Origin: Salsipaludibacter sp963812245
GTDB lineage: Bacteria > Actinomycetota > Nitriliruptoria > Nitriliruptorales > Nitriliruptoraceae
DNA: 64,000 nucleotides
NCBI GenBank assembly: GCA_963812245.1
Contig: CAWEUK010000002.1
Span: forward strand, 186,001-250,000
Direction of reading: 5' to 3'
The position numbers and the translations under genes are program-made. Within the stretch, counting starts at the first letter, position 1, and each line of letters begins with the position of its first letter. A model generated the notes under the pieces. The model ran no database searches and had not been told where the DNA came from. It saw nothing but the letters and a program-made list of their open reading frames with translations. Shown in pieces: positions 43,003 to 52,313 of the stretch.

Positions 43003-46000
43003 GTGGGAGAACTGCAGGGAATCGTCACCGGTGCAGTCGACCTGGCAGGCCAGTGGTTGGTGGCCGCGGACGAGGCCGAGACCGCATCGCAACGTCGCCA
43101 GCGTGAGCAGTTCCAGGACCTGATCGGTTCCCCCGACGGCGTGGCCTTCACGCGGGTGTTCGTGGATCGCGTGATGCGGGTCGACGATGACGCCCTGGCG
43201 GCCGAGATCTTCCACGACCTGGTCGTCGAACTCGGCCGCCCGGCCTTCCTGCCCCGGACGGACCGCCTGTTGGTCGCCGCCGGTGCGCGCGTGGCGCCGG
43301 TCCTCCCCGCCGTGGCCATGCCGCTGGCCCGGCGCCGCGTCCGCCAGATGCTGTCGGCGTTGATCGGCCCGTCCGAACCCGGGCCCTTGCGGGCCACCCT
43401 GCGACGGCTCACCGACGACAACTTCCGAGCCAACGTCAACCTGTTGGGCGAGGCCGTGTTGGGCGAGGACGAGGCGCGCAACCGCCTGGCCAAGGTCATC
43501 GACCTGGTGCGCCGACCGGAGGTGGACTACGTGTCCGTCAAGGTCTCGGCCATCGCGAGCCAACTCCACCCGTGGGCCTTCGACGCCAACCTCGACCGGA
43601 TCCAGACCCGCCTGGAGGAACTGTGGCGGGTGGCCAGCGACCGTCCCGACCCGGTGTTCGTGAACCTGGACATGGAGGAGTATCGCGACCTCGACCTGAC
43701 AGTGGCGGCCTTCAAGCGTGTCCTCGAGCAGGACGAGTTCGCCCACCTCGATGCCGGGATCGTCCTGCAGGCCTACCTGCCCGACTCCGTCGGGATGCTG
43801 GACCACCTGCTGGACTGGGCCAGCGAACGCCATGCCGCCACCGGCGCCACCACCCGGTTCCGGTTCGTCAAGGGCGCCAACCTGGCCATGGAGCGCCTCG
43901 AGGGTGCCCTGCACGGTCACACCCCGGCGCCCTACCCCGACAAGGCCGCCGTCGACGCCAACTACAAGCGCCTCGTCGACATGGCCTTCGATCCCGCCCG
44001 CCTGACGGGCGCGCAGGTCGGGATCGCCTCCCACAACCTGTTCGACCTGGCCTTCGCCCACCTGCTGGCCGACGCCCGCGGGGTGGGCGACCGCGTCGGC
44101 TTCGAGATGTTGTCGGGCATGGCGACGGCCCAGGCCAACGTGATCGTGCGTCATCGCCCGGTGCGGCTGTACCTCCCCGTCGTCGGGGCCGACGACTTCG
44201 ACGCCGCCGTCGCCTACCTGTTCCGTCGCCTCGAGGAGAACACCCAGCCCGGCAACTTCCTGACCGAGTCGTTCTCGATCGCACCTGGCTCCGAGGCGTT
44301 CGACCGCCAGGCCGACGAGTTCCGTGCCGCAGTCGCGGCGCGCAACGACCAGGTGACGGGCTCGCGGCGCTGGACGGGCACGGTCGGCCACCCGTCCCAT
44401 CCCGACATCCCGAAGCGCGAGACCATCGGGGTCGGCGCCCTGCACACCCCCATCCCCGACACGGTTGCCCTGTCGGGATCGGTGGTCGATGATCGGGGCT
44501 TCGTCAACTGGCCGGACGCGGACCCCACCGACCCCGCCGTGCGTGCCGCGATGGTGGCGGTGCTGGACCAGGACCCCGGGGTCCAGGTGCCGGCACCCCC
44601 GACGGTTGCAGAGGTGGACGCGGCCGTGGCTCGCCTGGTCGCGTCCGACTGGGCCACCCGCACGACCGACGAGCGCGCCGACGTCCTGGACGCCGTCGCC
44701 CACGCCATCGACGCCAATCGCGCCCACCTCATCGGGGTCATGGCACACGATGCCGCCAAGACGGTGGCCCAGGGCGACCCGGAGGTGTCAGAGGCGGCCG
44801 ACTTCGCCACCTACTACGCCGGCTGTGCGCGCCTGCTCGACGAGGTCGACGGGGCGGCCTTCCGGTCCTACCGCACGGTCCTTGTCGCACCGCCGTGGAA
44901 CTTCCCGTTGGCCATCCCCGTCGGGGGCGTCATGGCGGCGCTGGCCGCGGGTGCCACCGTGGCCTTCAAGCCAGCGCCCGAGACCCGGATGACGGCCGCC
45001 GCGGTCCATCGCATCATGCTCGATGCCGGTGTGCCCGACGACGCCGTGGTGTTCCTGCCCACCGACGACGACGAGGCCGGCTCGCGCCTGGTCACGCACC
45101 CGGACGTCGAGGCGGTCATCCTCACCGGCGCGACCGACACCGCCGAACTGTTCCGCTCGTGGCGACCGGACCTGCGCCTGCATGCCGAGACCTCGGGCAA
45201 GAACGCGCTGGTCATCACGCCCAATGCCGACATGGACCTGGCGGTGGCCGACCTGGTCGACTCCGCGTTCGGGCATGCCGGGCAGAAGTGCTCGGCGGCA
45301 AGCCTGGGAATCCTGGTCGGCAGCGTCGCCGACAGCGAGCGATTCCGACGCCAACTGGTCGACGCCACCCGCAGCATCACGGTCGGCTGGGCCACCGACA
45401 TCGCCACCGACATGACGCCCACCACGCCGCCGCCCAGCGACAAGCTGGTCCGCGGCCTCACCCGGCTGGACGCCGGCGAGTCGTGGGTGTTGCGGCCGCG
45501 GTCGCTGGACGACTCGGGTCGACTGTGGTCACCGGGGATCCGCGACGGCGTGGCGCCGGGGTCGTGGTTCCACCTCACCGAGTGCTTCGGTCCCGTGCTG
45601 GGTCTCATCCACGTGGACAGCCTCGACGAGGCGATCGCCGTGCAGAACCAGGTGTCGTACGGGCTCACCGGTGGCATCCACAGCCTCGATGGTGACGAGA
45701 TCGCACGATGGCTCGACGCGGTGGAGGTCGGCAACGCCTACGTCAACCGGGTGATCACCGGTGCGATCGTGCGACGCCAGCCCTTCGGCGGGTGGAAGGC
45801 GTCGGTGGTCGGTCCGGGCGCCAAGGCCGGCGGCCCCAACATGGTGGCGTCGCTGGGCACCTGGCGTGACGATGGCCCCATCACCAACCTCGCCGACCCG
45901 GCACCGGACGTGCGCGCCATGCTGTCGCGGACTGCCGACCTGTTCGACGGCCAGCGGCTGACCAACATCGGGCAGGCCGCCGGGTCCGATGCATGGTGGC

Positions 46001-46461
46001 TGCAGCGCGAGTTCGGCATCGCCCATGACCCCACCAGCCTGGCCTTCCAGGCCAACGTCATGCGGTACCGGCCACTTCCCCGGTGGTTCGTCAGGGCAGC
46101 CGGCGATGCCCGCCCCGGCCAGGTGGTCCGGTGCCTGCTGGCGGCAACCGCGGTCGGGACCCCGGTGACGATCTCCACCCCGGACGAGGACCTCGCCGCC
46201 TCGGTCGCCCACATCGCCGGCGGCCACGACGGCGTCTCGGTCGTCGTGGAGCAGCGCCCACTGATCGGTCCCGGTGTTGCCAGGGTCCAGGTGGTCGGCA
46301 CCATCGATGCCGCCCTTGCCGGTGACCTCGGCGGCATGCCCGTGGACGTCCACGTCGAGGATCGGCCCATCGTGCGCAGTGGTCGCGTCATGTTGCCCCG
46401 GGTGGTGCGCGAGCAGTCGATCTCCCACGACGTCCACCGCTTCGGCCACGTCGCCGAGTGA
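43003..46461 (+). CDS. putA: Bifunctional proline dehydrogenase / L-glutamate gamma-semialdehyde dehydrogenase
   Basis: 1152 residues. The N-terminal proline dehydrogenase barrel has RQMLSALIG, YVSVKVSAIASQLHPWAF, VNLDMEEYRDLDLTV and RFRFVKGANLAMERLEGAL, ending with GVGDRVGFEMLSGMA. The aldehyde dehydrogenase half has PWNFPLAIPVGGVMAALAAG, ILTGATDTAELF, LHAETSGKNALVITPNAD and the catalytic Cys763 in GHAGQKCSAASLGIL. A further ~170 residues at the C terminus are probably the lid. It oxidises proline to glutamate through FAD and NAD, with channelling of the intermediate. The N-terminal DNA-binding domain of enteric PutA is missing, as in other Actinobacteria, so it is not its own repressor. GGAG precedes the GTG start. 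Confidence 0.93.
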   Translation: MGELQGIVTGAVDLAGQWLVAADEAETASQRRQREQFQDLIGSPDGVAFTRVFVDRVMRVDDDALAAEIFHDLVVELGRPAFLPRTDRLLVAAGARVAPVLPAVAMPLARRRVRQMLSALIGPSEPGPLRATLRRLTDDNFRANVNLLGEAVLGEDEARNRLAKVIDLVRRPEVDYVSVKVSAIASQLHPWAFDANLDRIQTRLEELWRVASDRPDPVFVNLDMEEYRDLDLTVAAFKRVLEQDEFAHLDAGIVLQAYLPDSVGMLDHLLDWASERHAATGATTRFRFVKGANLAMERLEGALHGHTPAPYPDKAAVDANYKRLVDMAFDPARLTGAQVGIASHNLFDLAFAHLLADARGVGDRVGFEMLSGMATAQANVIVRHRPVRLYLPVVGADDFDAAVAYLFRRLEENTQPGNFLTESFSIAPGSEAFDRQADEFRAAVAARNDQVTGSRRWTGTVGHPSHPDIPKRETIGVGALHTPIPDTVALSGSVVDDRGFVNWPDADPTDPAVRAAMVAVLDQDPGVQVPAPPTVAEVDAAVARLVASDWATRTTDERADVLDAVAHAIDANRAHLIGVMAHDAAKTVAQGDPEVSEAADFATYYAGCARLLDEVDGAAFRSYRTVLVAPPWNFPLAIPVGGVMAALAAGATVAFKPAPETRMTAAAVHRIMLDAGVPDDAVVFLPTDDDEAGSRLVTHPDVEAVILTGATDTAELFRSWRPDLRLHAETSGKNALVITPNADMDLAVADLVDSAFGHAGQKCSAASLGILVGSVADSERFRRQLVDATRSITVGWATDIATDMTPTTPPPSDKLVRGLTRLDAGESWVLRPRSLDDSGRLWSPGIRDGVAPGSWFHLTECFGPVLGLIHVDSLDEAIAVQNQVSYGLTGGIHSLDGDEIARWLDAVEVGNAYVNRVITGAIVRRQPFGGWKASVVGPGAKAGGPNMVASLGTWRDDGPITNLADPAPDVRAMLSRTADLFDGQRLTNIGQAAGSDAWWLQREFGIAHDPTSLAFQANVMRYRPLPRWFVRAAGDARPGQVVRCLLAATAVGTPVTISTPDEDLAASVAHIAGGHDGVSVVVEQRPLIGPGVARVQVVGTIDAALAGDLGGMPVDVHVEDRPIVRSGRVMLPRVVREQSISHDVHRFGHVAE

Positions 46462-46546
46462 CCGGGGCGGCCTGCCGTTCGAGGTCCGAGACGGGCAGCG
46501 GGTGGGGCGACCGGGCGATCCGTGACCGAGGGATAGCCTCGCCGCC

Positions 46547-47632
46547 ATGGCTTATTCAATGGGAAACGACGAACTCGACCAGCGCATCGCACAACTGGTC
46601 ACGGATGGCTCCGACAACCCGGGCAGCGACCTGATCATCGAGTTGATCACCACGGCGATGAAGCTGCATCGGGACAGCCCCCAGCGCGGGGACCTCAAGT
46701 TGATCAACACCGCCCTCAAGGAGATGCGCTACTCCAATGTCGTGTTCGGGCCCCGCGACGAGCCCAAGGTCACGATCTTCGGCTCGGCCCGGACCGGTGA
46801 GGACGACCCGAACTACCAGTTGGCGATGGACCTGGCAGCGGCCATGGCCGAGCAGGGGTGGGCGACGGTGACGGGTGCCGGCCCCGGCATCATGGAGGCC
46901 GGCAACCGGGGAGCGGGCCGCGACCACGGCTACGGCGTGGCGATCCAGCTGCCGTTCGAGACGTCCGCCAATTCCTGGATCGCCCCGAACCGGTTGGTCA
47001 ACTTCAAGTACTTCTTCACCCGCAAGCTCGCGTTCATCAAGGAGTCCAACGGCTTCGCCATCTTTCCCGGAGGCTTCGGCACGCTGGACGAGTTCTTCGA
47101 ACTGCTGACCCTCATCCAGACCGGCAAGACCGACCTCGCTCCCATCGTGGTGATCGAGGCCCCCGGCACCGACTACTGGGAACCCGTGCTGGGCCAGGTC
47201 ACGCGGGTCCTGGGTGACCACGGCATGATCTCGCCGGAGGACCCCGTCCTGGTCCGACGATGCACGTCCGTGGAGGAGGCGGTGGAGGAGCTGCGAGGCT
47301 TCTACGCGAACTACCACTCGCAGCGCTACGTCGACGGGATCCTGGTGTTGCGCATGCACGTCGCCCCGGACGACCAGATGGTTGCCCGTCTCAACGACGA
47401 GTACGCCGACATCGTCGTGTCGGGTGAGATCGAGCGGATCGCGGCCACGGAGCCCGAGGTGGCCGACGACGACAACGTCGACCTGGCCCGACTGCGCTTC
47501 CACTTCAACCGTCGCAGCTTCGGCCGTCTGCGCCAGCTGTTCAACGACCTCAACGGCCTGGTCAGTGCGCCGGTCGGGTCGATGCCAGCAGCCGGACACG
47601 TCACCGAGGAGCAGGCCGAGCGACCCTGGTGA
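46547..47632 (+). CDS. LOG family / TIGR00730-like Rossmann protein
   Basis: 361 residues. The core is LOG/lysine decarboxylase-like: VTIFGSARTGEDDPNYQLA, ATVTGAGPGIMEAGNRGAG and the diagnostic NGFAIFPGGFGTLDEFFELL. Members split cytokinin ribotides or related nucleotides; some are only nucleotide-binding. An N-terminal extension (~70 residues) and a C-terminal ~80-residue helical region are added here, so it is longer than the 190-residue LOG proteins and resembles the larger PpnN-like type. The start is either of two ATGs 12 bases apart. Next gene converges nine bases later. Confidence 0.88.
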   Translation: MAYSMGNDELDQRIAQLVTDGSDNPGSDLIIELITTAMKLHRDSPQRGDLKLINTALKEMRYSNVVFGPRDEPKVTIFGSARTGEDDPNYQLAMDLAAAMAEQGWATVTGAGPGIMEAGNRGAGRDHGYGVAIQLPFETSANSWIAPNRLVNFKYFFTRKLAFIKESNGFAIFPGGFGTLDEFFELLTLIQTGKTDLAPIVVIEAPGTDYWEPVLGQVTRVLGDHGMISPEDPVLVRRCTSVEEAVEELRGFYANYHSQRYVDGILVLRMHVAPDDQMVARLNDEYADIVVSGEIERIAATEPEVADDDNVDLARLRFHFNRRSFGRLRQLFNDLNGLVSAPVGSMPAAGHVTEEQAERPW

Positions 47633-47641
47633 CCGCGCGGC

Positions 47642-48580
47642 TCAGCCGCGACGCTGACGGGTCGGCGACGGGTCCTTGACCAGGTTCGCCACCATGCGCA
47701 TCGCGGGCAGGAATGCCAGGCGGATCGTGCGGGTGCGACCGCTGCCGTTGCGCAGGAAGTCGATCTCGAGAAGGCCACGGCTGGGCGTGTCCTCGTCGTG
47801 GAGTTCGTCGCGATACAGCGCCATGACGACGTGGGCCGTCGGCAGGATCGTCCGGTGTTCGCGCAGGTCGGCCAGACGCAGCCGATGCCCCGGTCGGCTC
47901 CACGGGGTGTCGACGTGCAGCGTGGTCAGCACGTGCACGTCCAGCGTGCGGGCCACTCGTTCAAGTTGCTGCACGACGTCCCGCGTCGCTCGGGGCAACC
48001 CGTTGCCACCGTGGTTGTCGACCAGTCGAGCGAGCCCGTCGATGACGACCAGGTCGAGGTCGGGCATCTGTGTCGCTGCCTCCTCGATCGCCGCCAGCGA
48101 GACGTCCTGGTCAGCGACGATGCGCAGCGGCTCGGGCACGGGTTCCAGGTCCACCAGTGGCGGCTGGACGTCGGGGTCCAGTGGCGGGCCACCGGCGAAG
48201 GCGGCCACGACCTCTGCCTGGCGCTGTCGATCGGTCGGGGTCAGGGCGCCGGTGCGCAAGCGATCCTCGTCGATGTGGGCGCAGCGAGCAACCAGGTTGC
48301 GCGCCACCTGCCCCAGGTCCTCCTGGAGGCTGACCCACAGGACCCTGCGGTGATCGTGCTGGACCATCCACGTGGCGATGGTCAGCGCGAACGAGGTCTT
48401 GCCCGACGAGGGTTCCCCCATCACGACCGACACGGTGCCCGGGCGCAGGCCCCACGTGGTCTCGTCGACCAGGTCGATGCCGGTCGACAATCCGTTGACG
48501 ATGGTGCCGTGGTCGGCGTACCACTCGGTCTGGCGCTGCACGGCGGCCAGCGCATCCGTGACGGAGTGGGACGTGGTCAT
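47642..48580 (-). CDS. Stand-alone RecA-fold ATPase of the DnaB helicase C-terminal type
   Basis: 312 residues. GGAGG before the ATG. The RecA core is clear: the lead-in IVNGLSTGIDLVDETTWGLR followed by PGTVSVVMGEPSSGKTSFAL is the Walker A of DnaB, then RRVLWVSLQEDLGQVARNL, Walker B DLDLVVIDGLARLVDN, and LDVHVLTTLHVDTPWSR. The N-terminal primase-binding domain and linker of DnaB are absent. Small versions occur in phage, mobile elements and in KaiC-like proteins, but no phage or mobile gene is near. It may act in DNA metabolism or as an ATP sensor. Confidence 0.82.
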   Translation of the reverse strand: MTTSHSVTDALAAVQRQTEWYADHGTIVNGLSTGIDLVDETTWGLRPGTVSVVMGEPSSGKTSFALTIATWMVQHDHRRVLWVSLQEDLGQVARNLVARCAHIDEDRLRTGALTPTDRQRQAEVVAAFAGGPPLDPDVQPPLVDLEPVPEPLRIVADQDVSLAAIEEAATQMPDLDLVVIDGLARLVDNHGGNGLPRATRDVVQQLERVARTLDVHVLTTLHVDTPWSRPGHRLRLADLREHRTILPTAHVVMALYRDELHDEDTPSRGLLEIDFLRNGSGRTRTIRLAFLPAMRMVANLVKDPSPTRQRRG

Positions 48581-48943
48581 TGGTGCCTCCTGCTCGCGCC
48601 GAGGCCCCCGCGGCCGTCGGCATCCCCTGCAGTGGGGTCGGCAAGTGTGCAGGATCGGACCGACATTCCCCACCATCCATTGCCCTCTTGACACGGGATC
48701 GAGCGCCACGAAACTGGCCGGCACGGGTGCGCAGGTGCGTGCTGGCGACCGCGCCTCGAGGTGACCTGCGGGCCTGGTCGTGTTCACTCACCGCGCAGTG
48801 TTCGTCGCACGCGCGCAGGTGCGCGGGTGGGCGATCGCGGCAGCGAGCCAGGAGTGTGCTGGCGTGGTCCGTGAGGATGCTGTGTGGCCGGAGGGTCCTG
48901 CCGCGACTGGGGCTGGTGACGACTCGGGGCTGGCGCGGTTGGC
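48581..48943. other. Divergent spacer, 363 bp, no gene recognised
   Basis: Lies between the DnaB-like ATPase and the alcohol dehydrogenase. The sequence reads CCATTGCCCTCTTGACACGG around 48676-48695, a possible minus-35 element. No RNA gene, repeat or strong palindrome is seen. Confidence 0.4.
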
Positions 48944-50098
48944 GTGACCCCGCCCGACGCGTCCACCTGCCCGATCGCCGCGCACGCGGGTGACGCGGCC
49001 ACCACACTGTCGGCACCGACCGATGGGGCCGATGTGCGCGCAATCCGCTACGAGCAGTTCCAGGGTCCGGTCGAGGTGGTCGAGGTGCCCGATCCCGCCC
49101 CGGCCCCCGGCGGTGTCGTCATCCAGGTCGCCGCCAGCGGCCTGTGCCGCAGTGACTGGCACGGGTGGATGGGCCACGACCCCGCGATCACGTCACTGCC
49201 GCACGTGCCGGGCCACGAACTCGCGGGCACGGTCGTCGCGGTGGGTGACGGCGTCACGAAGTGGGTCGCGGACACGCGCGTGACGGTGCCGTTCGTCGTC
49301 GCGTGCGGTGCCTGCCGACCCTGTCGCGACGGCCACCGACAGGTCTGCCGCGACCAGTGGCAGCCCGGGTTCCACGGGTGGGGCAGTCACGCCGAACTCG
49401 TGGCGATCCCGCGCGCCGACGACAACCTGGTCCGGGTGCCCGACCAGGTCGACCTGGCGGTCGCTGCCGGTCTGGGCTGTCGCTTCACCACGGCGTGGCG
49501 AGCAGTTGTCGACCAGGCCCGGGTGCGCGAGGGAGAATGGATCGCCGTGCACGGCTGCGGTGGCGTCGGCTTGTCGGCCATCATGGTTGCCCGTGCCCGA
49601 GGTGCTCGCGTGGTTGCCGTCGACCACGACCGGGGTCGACTCGCGCAGGCGCTCGCAGCGGGAGCCGAGGTCGCCGTCGCGGCCGGTGCCGACGACGTCG
49701 TGGCCCAGGTGCGCAGCGCGTCCGAGGGTGGCACCAGCGTGTCGATCGATGCCGTGGGCAGTGAGGATGCGGTGGCCAACGCCCTGCACGGCCTGGCCGA
49801 GGGGGGACGCCATGTGCAGGTCGGCCTGCTGCCAGCAGGGGTGCACGTGCCCATGGACGTGGTGATTGCGCGCGAGTTGCACCTGGTGGGCACCCACGGG
49901 GTCACCGCGACCAGGATCGCCGACGTCCTGGCGGCCGTGGCCGACCAGACCCTGGGACCGGACCGCCTGGCCGGGGCTCGCATGGGGCTGGAGGAGGGAG
50001 CGGCTGCCATGGTCGGGGCCGTGGGGACCCGCACCGCCGGGCTGGCGGTGATCGATCCGCGGGGACCCGGCCCGGCGGCTCACGCCGACGACGCCTGA
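48944..50098 (+). CDS. Zinc-dependent alcohol dehydrogenase
   Basis: Up to 384 residues; the conserved domain starts at a GTG at 49034, and either start is possible because neither has a strong ribosome site. Zinc ligands are Cys in SGLCRSDWHGWMG, HVPGHELAG and the structural cysteines in CGACRPCRDGHRQVCRD. The NAD site is CGGVGLSAIMVARARGARVV. The N-terminal half is the GroES-like fold, the C-terminal half the Rossmann fold. This group oxidises alcohols of medium length, and sugars or diols; the substrate is not evident. Confidence 0.9.
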   Translation: MTPPDASTCPIAAHAGDAATTLSAPTDGADVRAIRYEQFQGPVEVVEVPDPAPAPGGVVIQVAASGLCRSDWHGWMGHDPAITSLPHVPGHELAGTVVAVGDGVTKWVADTRVTVPFVVACGACRPCRDGHRQVCRDQWQPGFHGWGSHAELVAIPRADDNLVRVPDQVDLAVAAGLGCRFTTAWRAVVDQARVREGEWIAVHGCGGVGLSAIMVARARGARVVAVDHDRGRLAQALAAGAEVAVAAGADDVVAQVRSASEGGTSVSIDAVGSEDAVANALHGLAEGGRHVQVGLLPAGVHVPMDVVIARELHLVGTHGVTATRIADVLAAVADQTLGPDRLAGARMGLEEGAAAMVGAVGTRTAGLAVIDPRGPGPAAHADDA

Positions 50099-50141
50099 CG
50101 AGCGGGTCCGCGCAACGAGGCGGGCCCACGCCCCACCATGG

Positions 50142-52115
50142 TCAGATGCGTTCGGCCATCCACTGGATGGTGCCACCCGCACGGACGTGTTCGCGTTGAC
50201 GATCCGACAACGTGTGCCGTGCGCGGACGGGGTCCTTGGCCGTGCCGTCCGCTGCGGCCACCTCGATGGTGATCTCGTTGCCACTCTCGACCAGTTCATG
50301 CAGGCCGCGCAGGGTCAACACGTCACCCTGCTCCAACCGGTCGTGGTCATCGGCGTCGACGTACTCGAGCGCGAGCACACCGAAGTTGGCGAGATTCTGC
50401 CAGTGGATGCGGGCGTAGTCCTTCACGACCACGACGCGCAGCCCCAGGTAGCGGGGCGCGATGGCGGCGTGCTCACGCGAGGATCCCTGGCCGTAGTTCG
50501 TTCCACCGACGATCACGTGGCCACCGGCACCCTCGTCGCGCACCTCCTTGGCCCTGGCCGGATAGGTCGGGTCGGTGACGTCGAAGGTGAACTCGGCGAT
50601 GCGCGGGATGTTGGAGCGATACGGCAGCACCTCGGTCCCCGCTCGCAGGATTTCGTCGGTCGAGATGTCGTCGCCCACCTTCAACACGATCGGCAGCGAC
50701 AGTTCGTCGGGCAGCGCGTCGAAGGTCGGCAGGCTGTCGATGTTGGGGCCCTTGACGATCTCGACCTGGGCCGACTCCTGGGGTGACGGCGGCGCCTGCA
50801 GCAGGTCGTCGTCGATGGTCGGCTCTGCCGGCTCACTGACCGACGGGTACGCGATCCCGTGGCTGTCGGGCAGGGTGCGCGGATCGGTGATGACGCCCGT
50901 CATGGCCGAGGCGACGGCGGTCTCGGGCGAACAGAGGTGGACGCGGTCCTCCTTGGTGCCCGAGCGATCCGGGAAGTTGCGCGGGGTCGTGCGCAGCGAG
51001 ATCGTGTCGGTGGCGGGCGCCTGGCCCATGCCGATGCAGCCGTTGCAGCCGGCCTGGTGGATGCGGGCACCGCGCGAGACCAGTTCGTAGAGATGGCCGT
51101 CGCGGATCAGGTCGGCGAGGATGGAGCGTGATGACGGGTTGATGTCCAGCGACACGTCCGGATGCGCCTTGGCGTCCGCGGCCTTGAGGATCTGGGCCAC
51201 GATGGCGACGTCGCGGTAGCCCGGGTTCGCCGACGACCCGACGTAGGCCTGGCTGATGGGCTGGCCCGCGACCTCGGCGACCGTGGTGACGTTGCCGGGC
51301 GAAGTGGGCAGGGCGATCAACGGCTCGAGCGTCGACAGGTCGATCGAGTCGGTCACGTGGAAGGTGGGCTCGTCCACGACCACTTCGGTGAAGTCGTCCT
51401 CCCGGCCGTAGCTGGCCATGTAGGCCCGCACGGTCTCGTCGGCAGGAAACACCGTGGTCGTCGCGCCCAGTTCGGCACCCATGTTGGCGATGACGTGGCG
51501 GTCCATGGCCGACAGCGTGGCCAGGCCGGGACCGTGGTACTCGATGATGCGACCGACGCCACCGTCGACGCCGTGGCGACGCAGCATCTCGAGGATGACG
51601 TCCTTGGCCGACACCCAGTCGGGCAGGTCGCCCGTCAACTCGATGCCCCAGATCTCCGGGGCCTTGATGCGCAGCGGTTCGCCGGCCATGGCCAGTGCCA
51701 CGTCCAGTCCACCCGAGCCGATCGCGAGCATCCCGATCGCGCCGGCGGCCGGACTGTGGCTGTCGGACCCGGCAAGGGTGGTGCCCGGGCGACCGAAGCG
51801 CTGCTGGTGCACGGGGTGGGACACGCCATTGCCGGGTCGGGAGTAGTGCAGGCCGAAGCGGGCGGCGGCCGACTGCAGGAAGCGGTGGTCGTCGGGGTTC
51901 TTGTGGTCTTCCTGGATCAGGTTGTGGTCGACGTACTGGGTCGACACCTCGGTCTTGATGCGGTCGAGCCCCATGGCCTCGAGTTCGAGCATCACCAGGG
52001 TGCCGGTGGCGTCCTGGGTCAACGTCTGGTCGATCGTGATGGCGATCGGTGTCCCCGGTTCGAGACTCCCCTCCACCAGGTGCGCTTCGAGGATGCGAGT
52101 GGCGACGTTGGTCAC
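50142..52115 (-). CDS. Aconitate hydratase
   Basis: 657 residues from a GTG with AAAGG upstream; longer in-frame extensions on the 5' side are not conserved. The family signatures present are SDSHSPAAGAIGMLAIGSG, the cluster cysteines in AGCNGCIGMGQAP and a third in VHLCSPETAVAS, and the swivel domain NYGQGSSREHAAIAPRYLGL near the C terminus. The N terminus starts TNVATRILEAHLVEGSLEPG. It isomerises citrate to isocitrate in the TCA cycle with a 4Fe-4S centre. Length and layout match the smaller mitochondrial-like bacterial aconitases. It converges with the dehydrogenase gene. Confidence 0.92.
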   Translation of the reverse strand: MTNVATRILEAHLVEGSLEPGTPIAITIDQTLTQDATGTLVMLELEAMGLDRIKTEVSTQYVDHNLIQEDHKNPDDHRFLQSAAARFGLHYSRPGNGVSHPVHQQRFGRPGTTLAGSDSHSPAAGAIGMLAIGSGGLDVALAMAGEPLRIKAPEIWGIELTGDLPDWVSAKDVILEMLRRHGVDGGVGRIIEYHGPGLATLSAMDRHVIANMGAELGATTTVFPADETVRAYMASYGREDDFTEVVVDEPTFHVTDSIDLSTLEPLIALPTSPGNVTTVAEVAGQPISQAYVGSSANPGYRDVAIVAQILKAADAKAHPDVSLDINPSSRSILADLIRDGHLYELVSRGARIHQAGCNGCIGMGQAPATDTISLRTTPRNFPDRSGTKEDRVHLCSPETAVASAMTGVITDPRTLPDSHGIAYPSVSEPAEPTIDDDLLQAPPSPQESAQVEIVKGPNIDSLPTFDALPDELSLPIVLKVGDDISTDEILRAGTEVLPYRSNIPRIAEFTFDVTDPTYPARAKEVRDEGAGGHVIVGGTNYGQGSSREHAAIAPRYLGLRVVVVKDYARIHWQNLANFGVLALEYVDADDHDRLEQGDVLTLRGLHELVESGNEITIEVAAADGTAKDPVRARHTLSDRQREHVRAGGTIQWMAERI

Positions 52116-52313
52116 GATGCTGGCCTTTGGGCGGTCGGATCGGTGATTCCAACCTATCGGCGGTGCGCGTCCGCGGGGTGCCTGAATGGACGTGCTCGTC
52201 CTGTCGACGCAGCGGACAGCCGCCATGGGGCGGCGGACAGGCCGGCGGACGCGGCTGGCCCTACTGTCGCCGGTGTCGACGTGGCCAACACCTGCGCCGC
52301 GAGAGGATCGATC

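Noticed and set aside
42826..44748. A 640-residue minus-strand frame opposite PutA.
   Set aside because: PutA has complete domains in the sense frame; the antisense translation is a periodic shadow without motifs.
51162..52313. An upstream extension of the molybdopterin oxidoreductase frame.
   Set aside because: It is antisense to the well-defined aconitase gene. The true start is the ATG with AGAGGA upstream.
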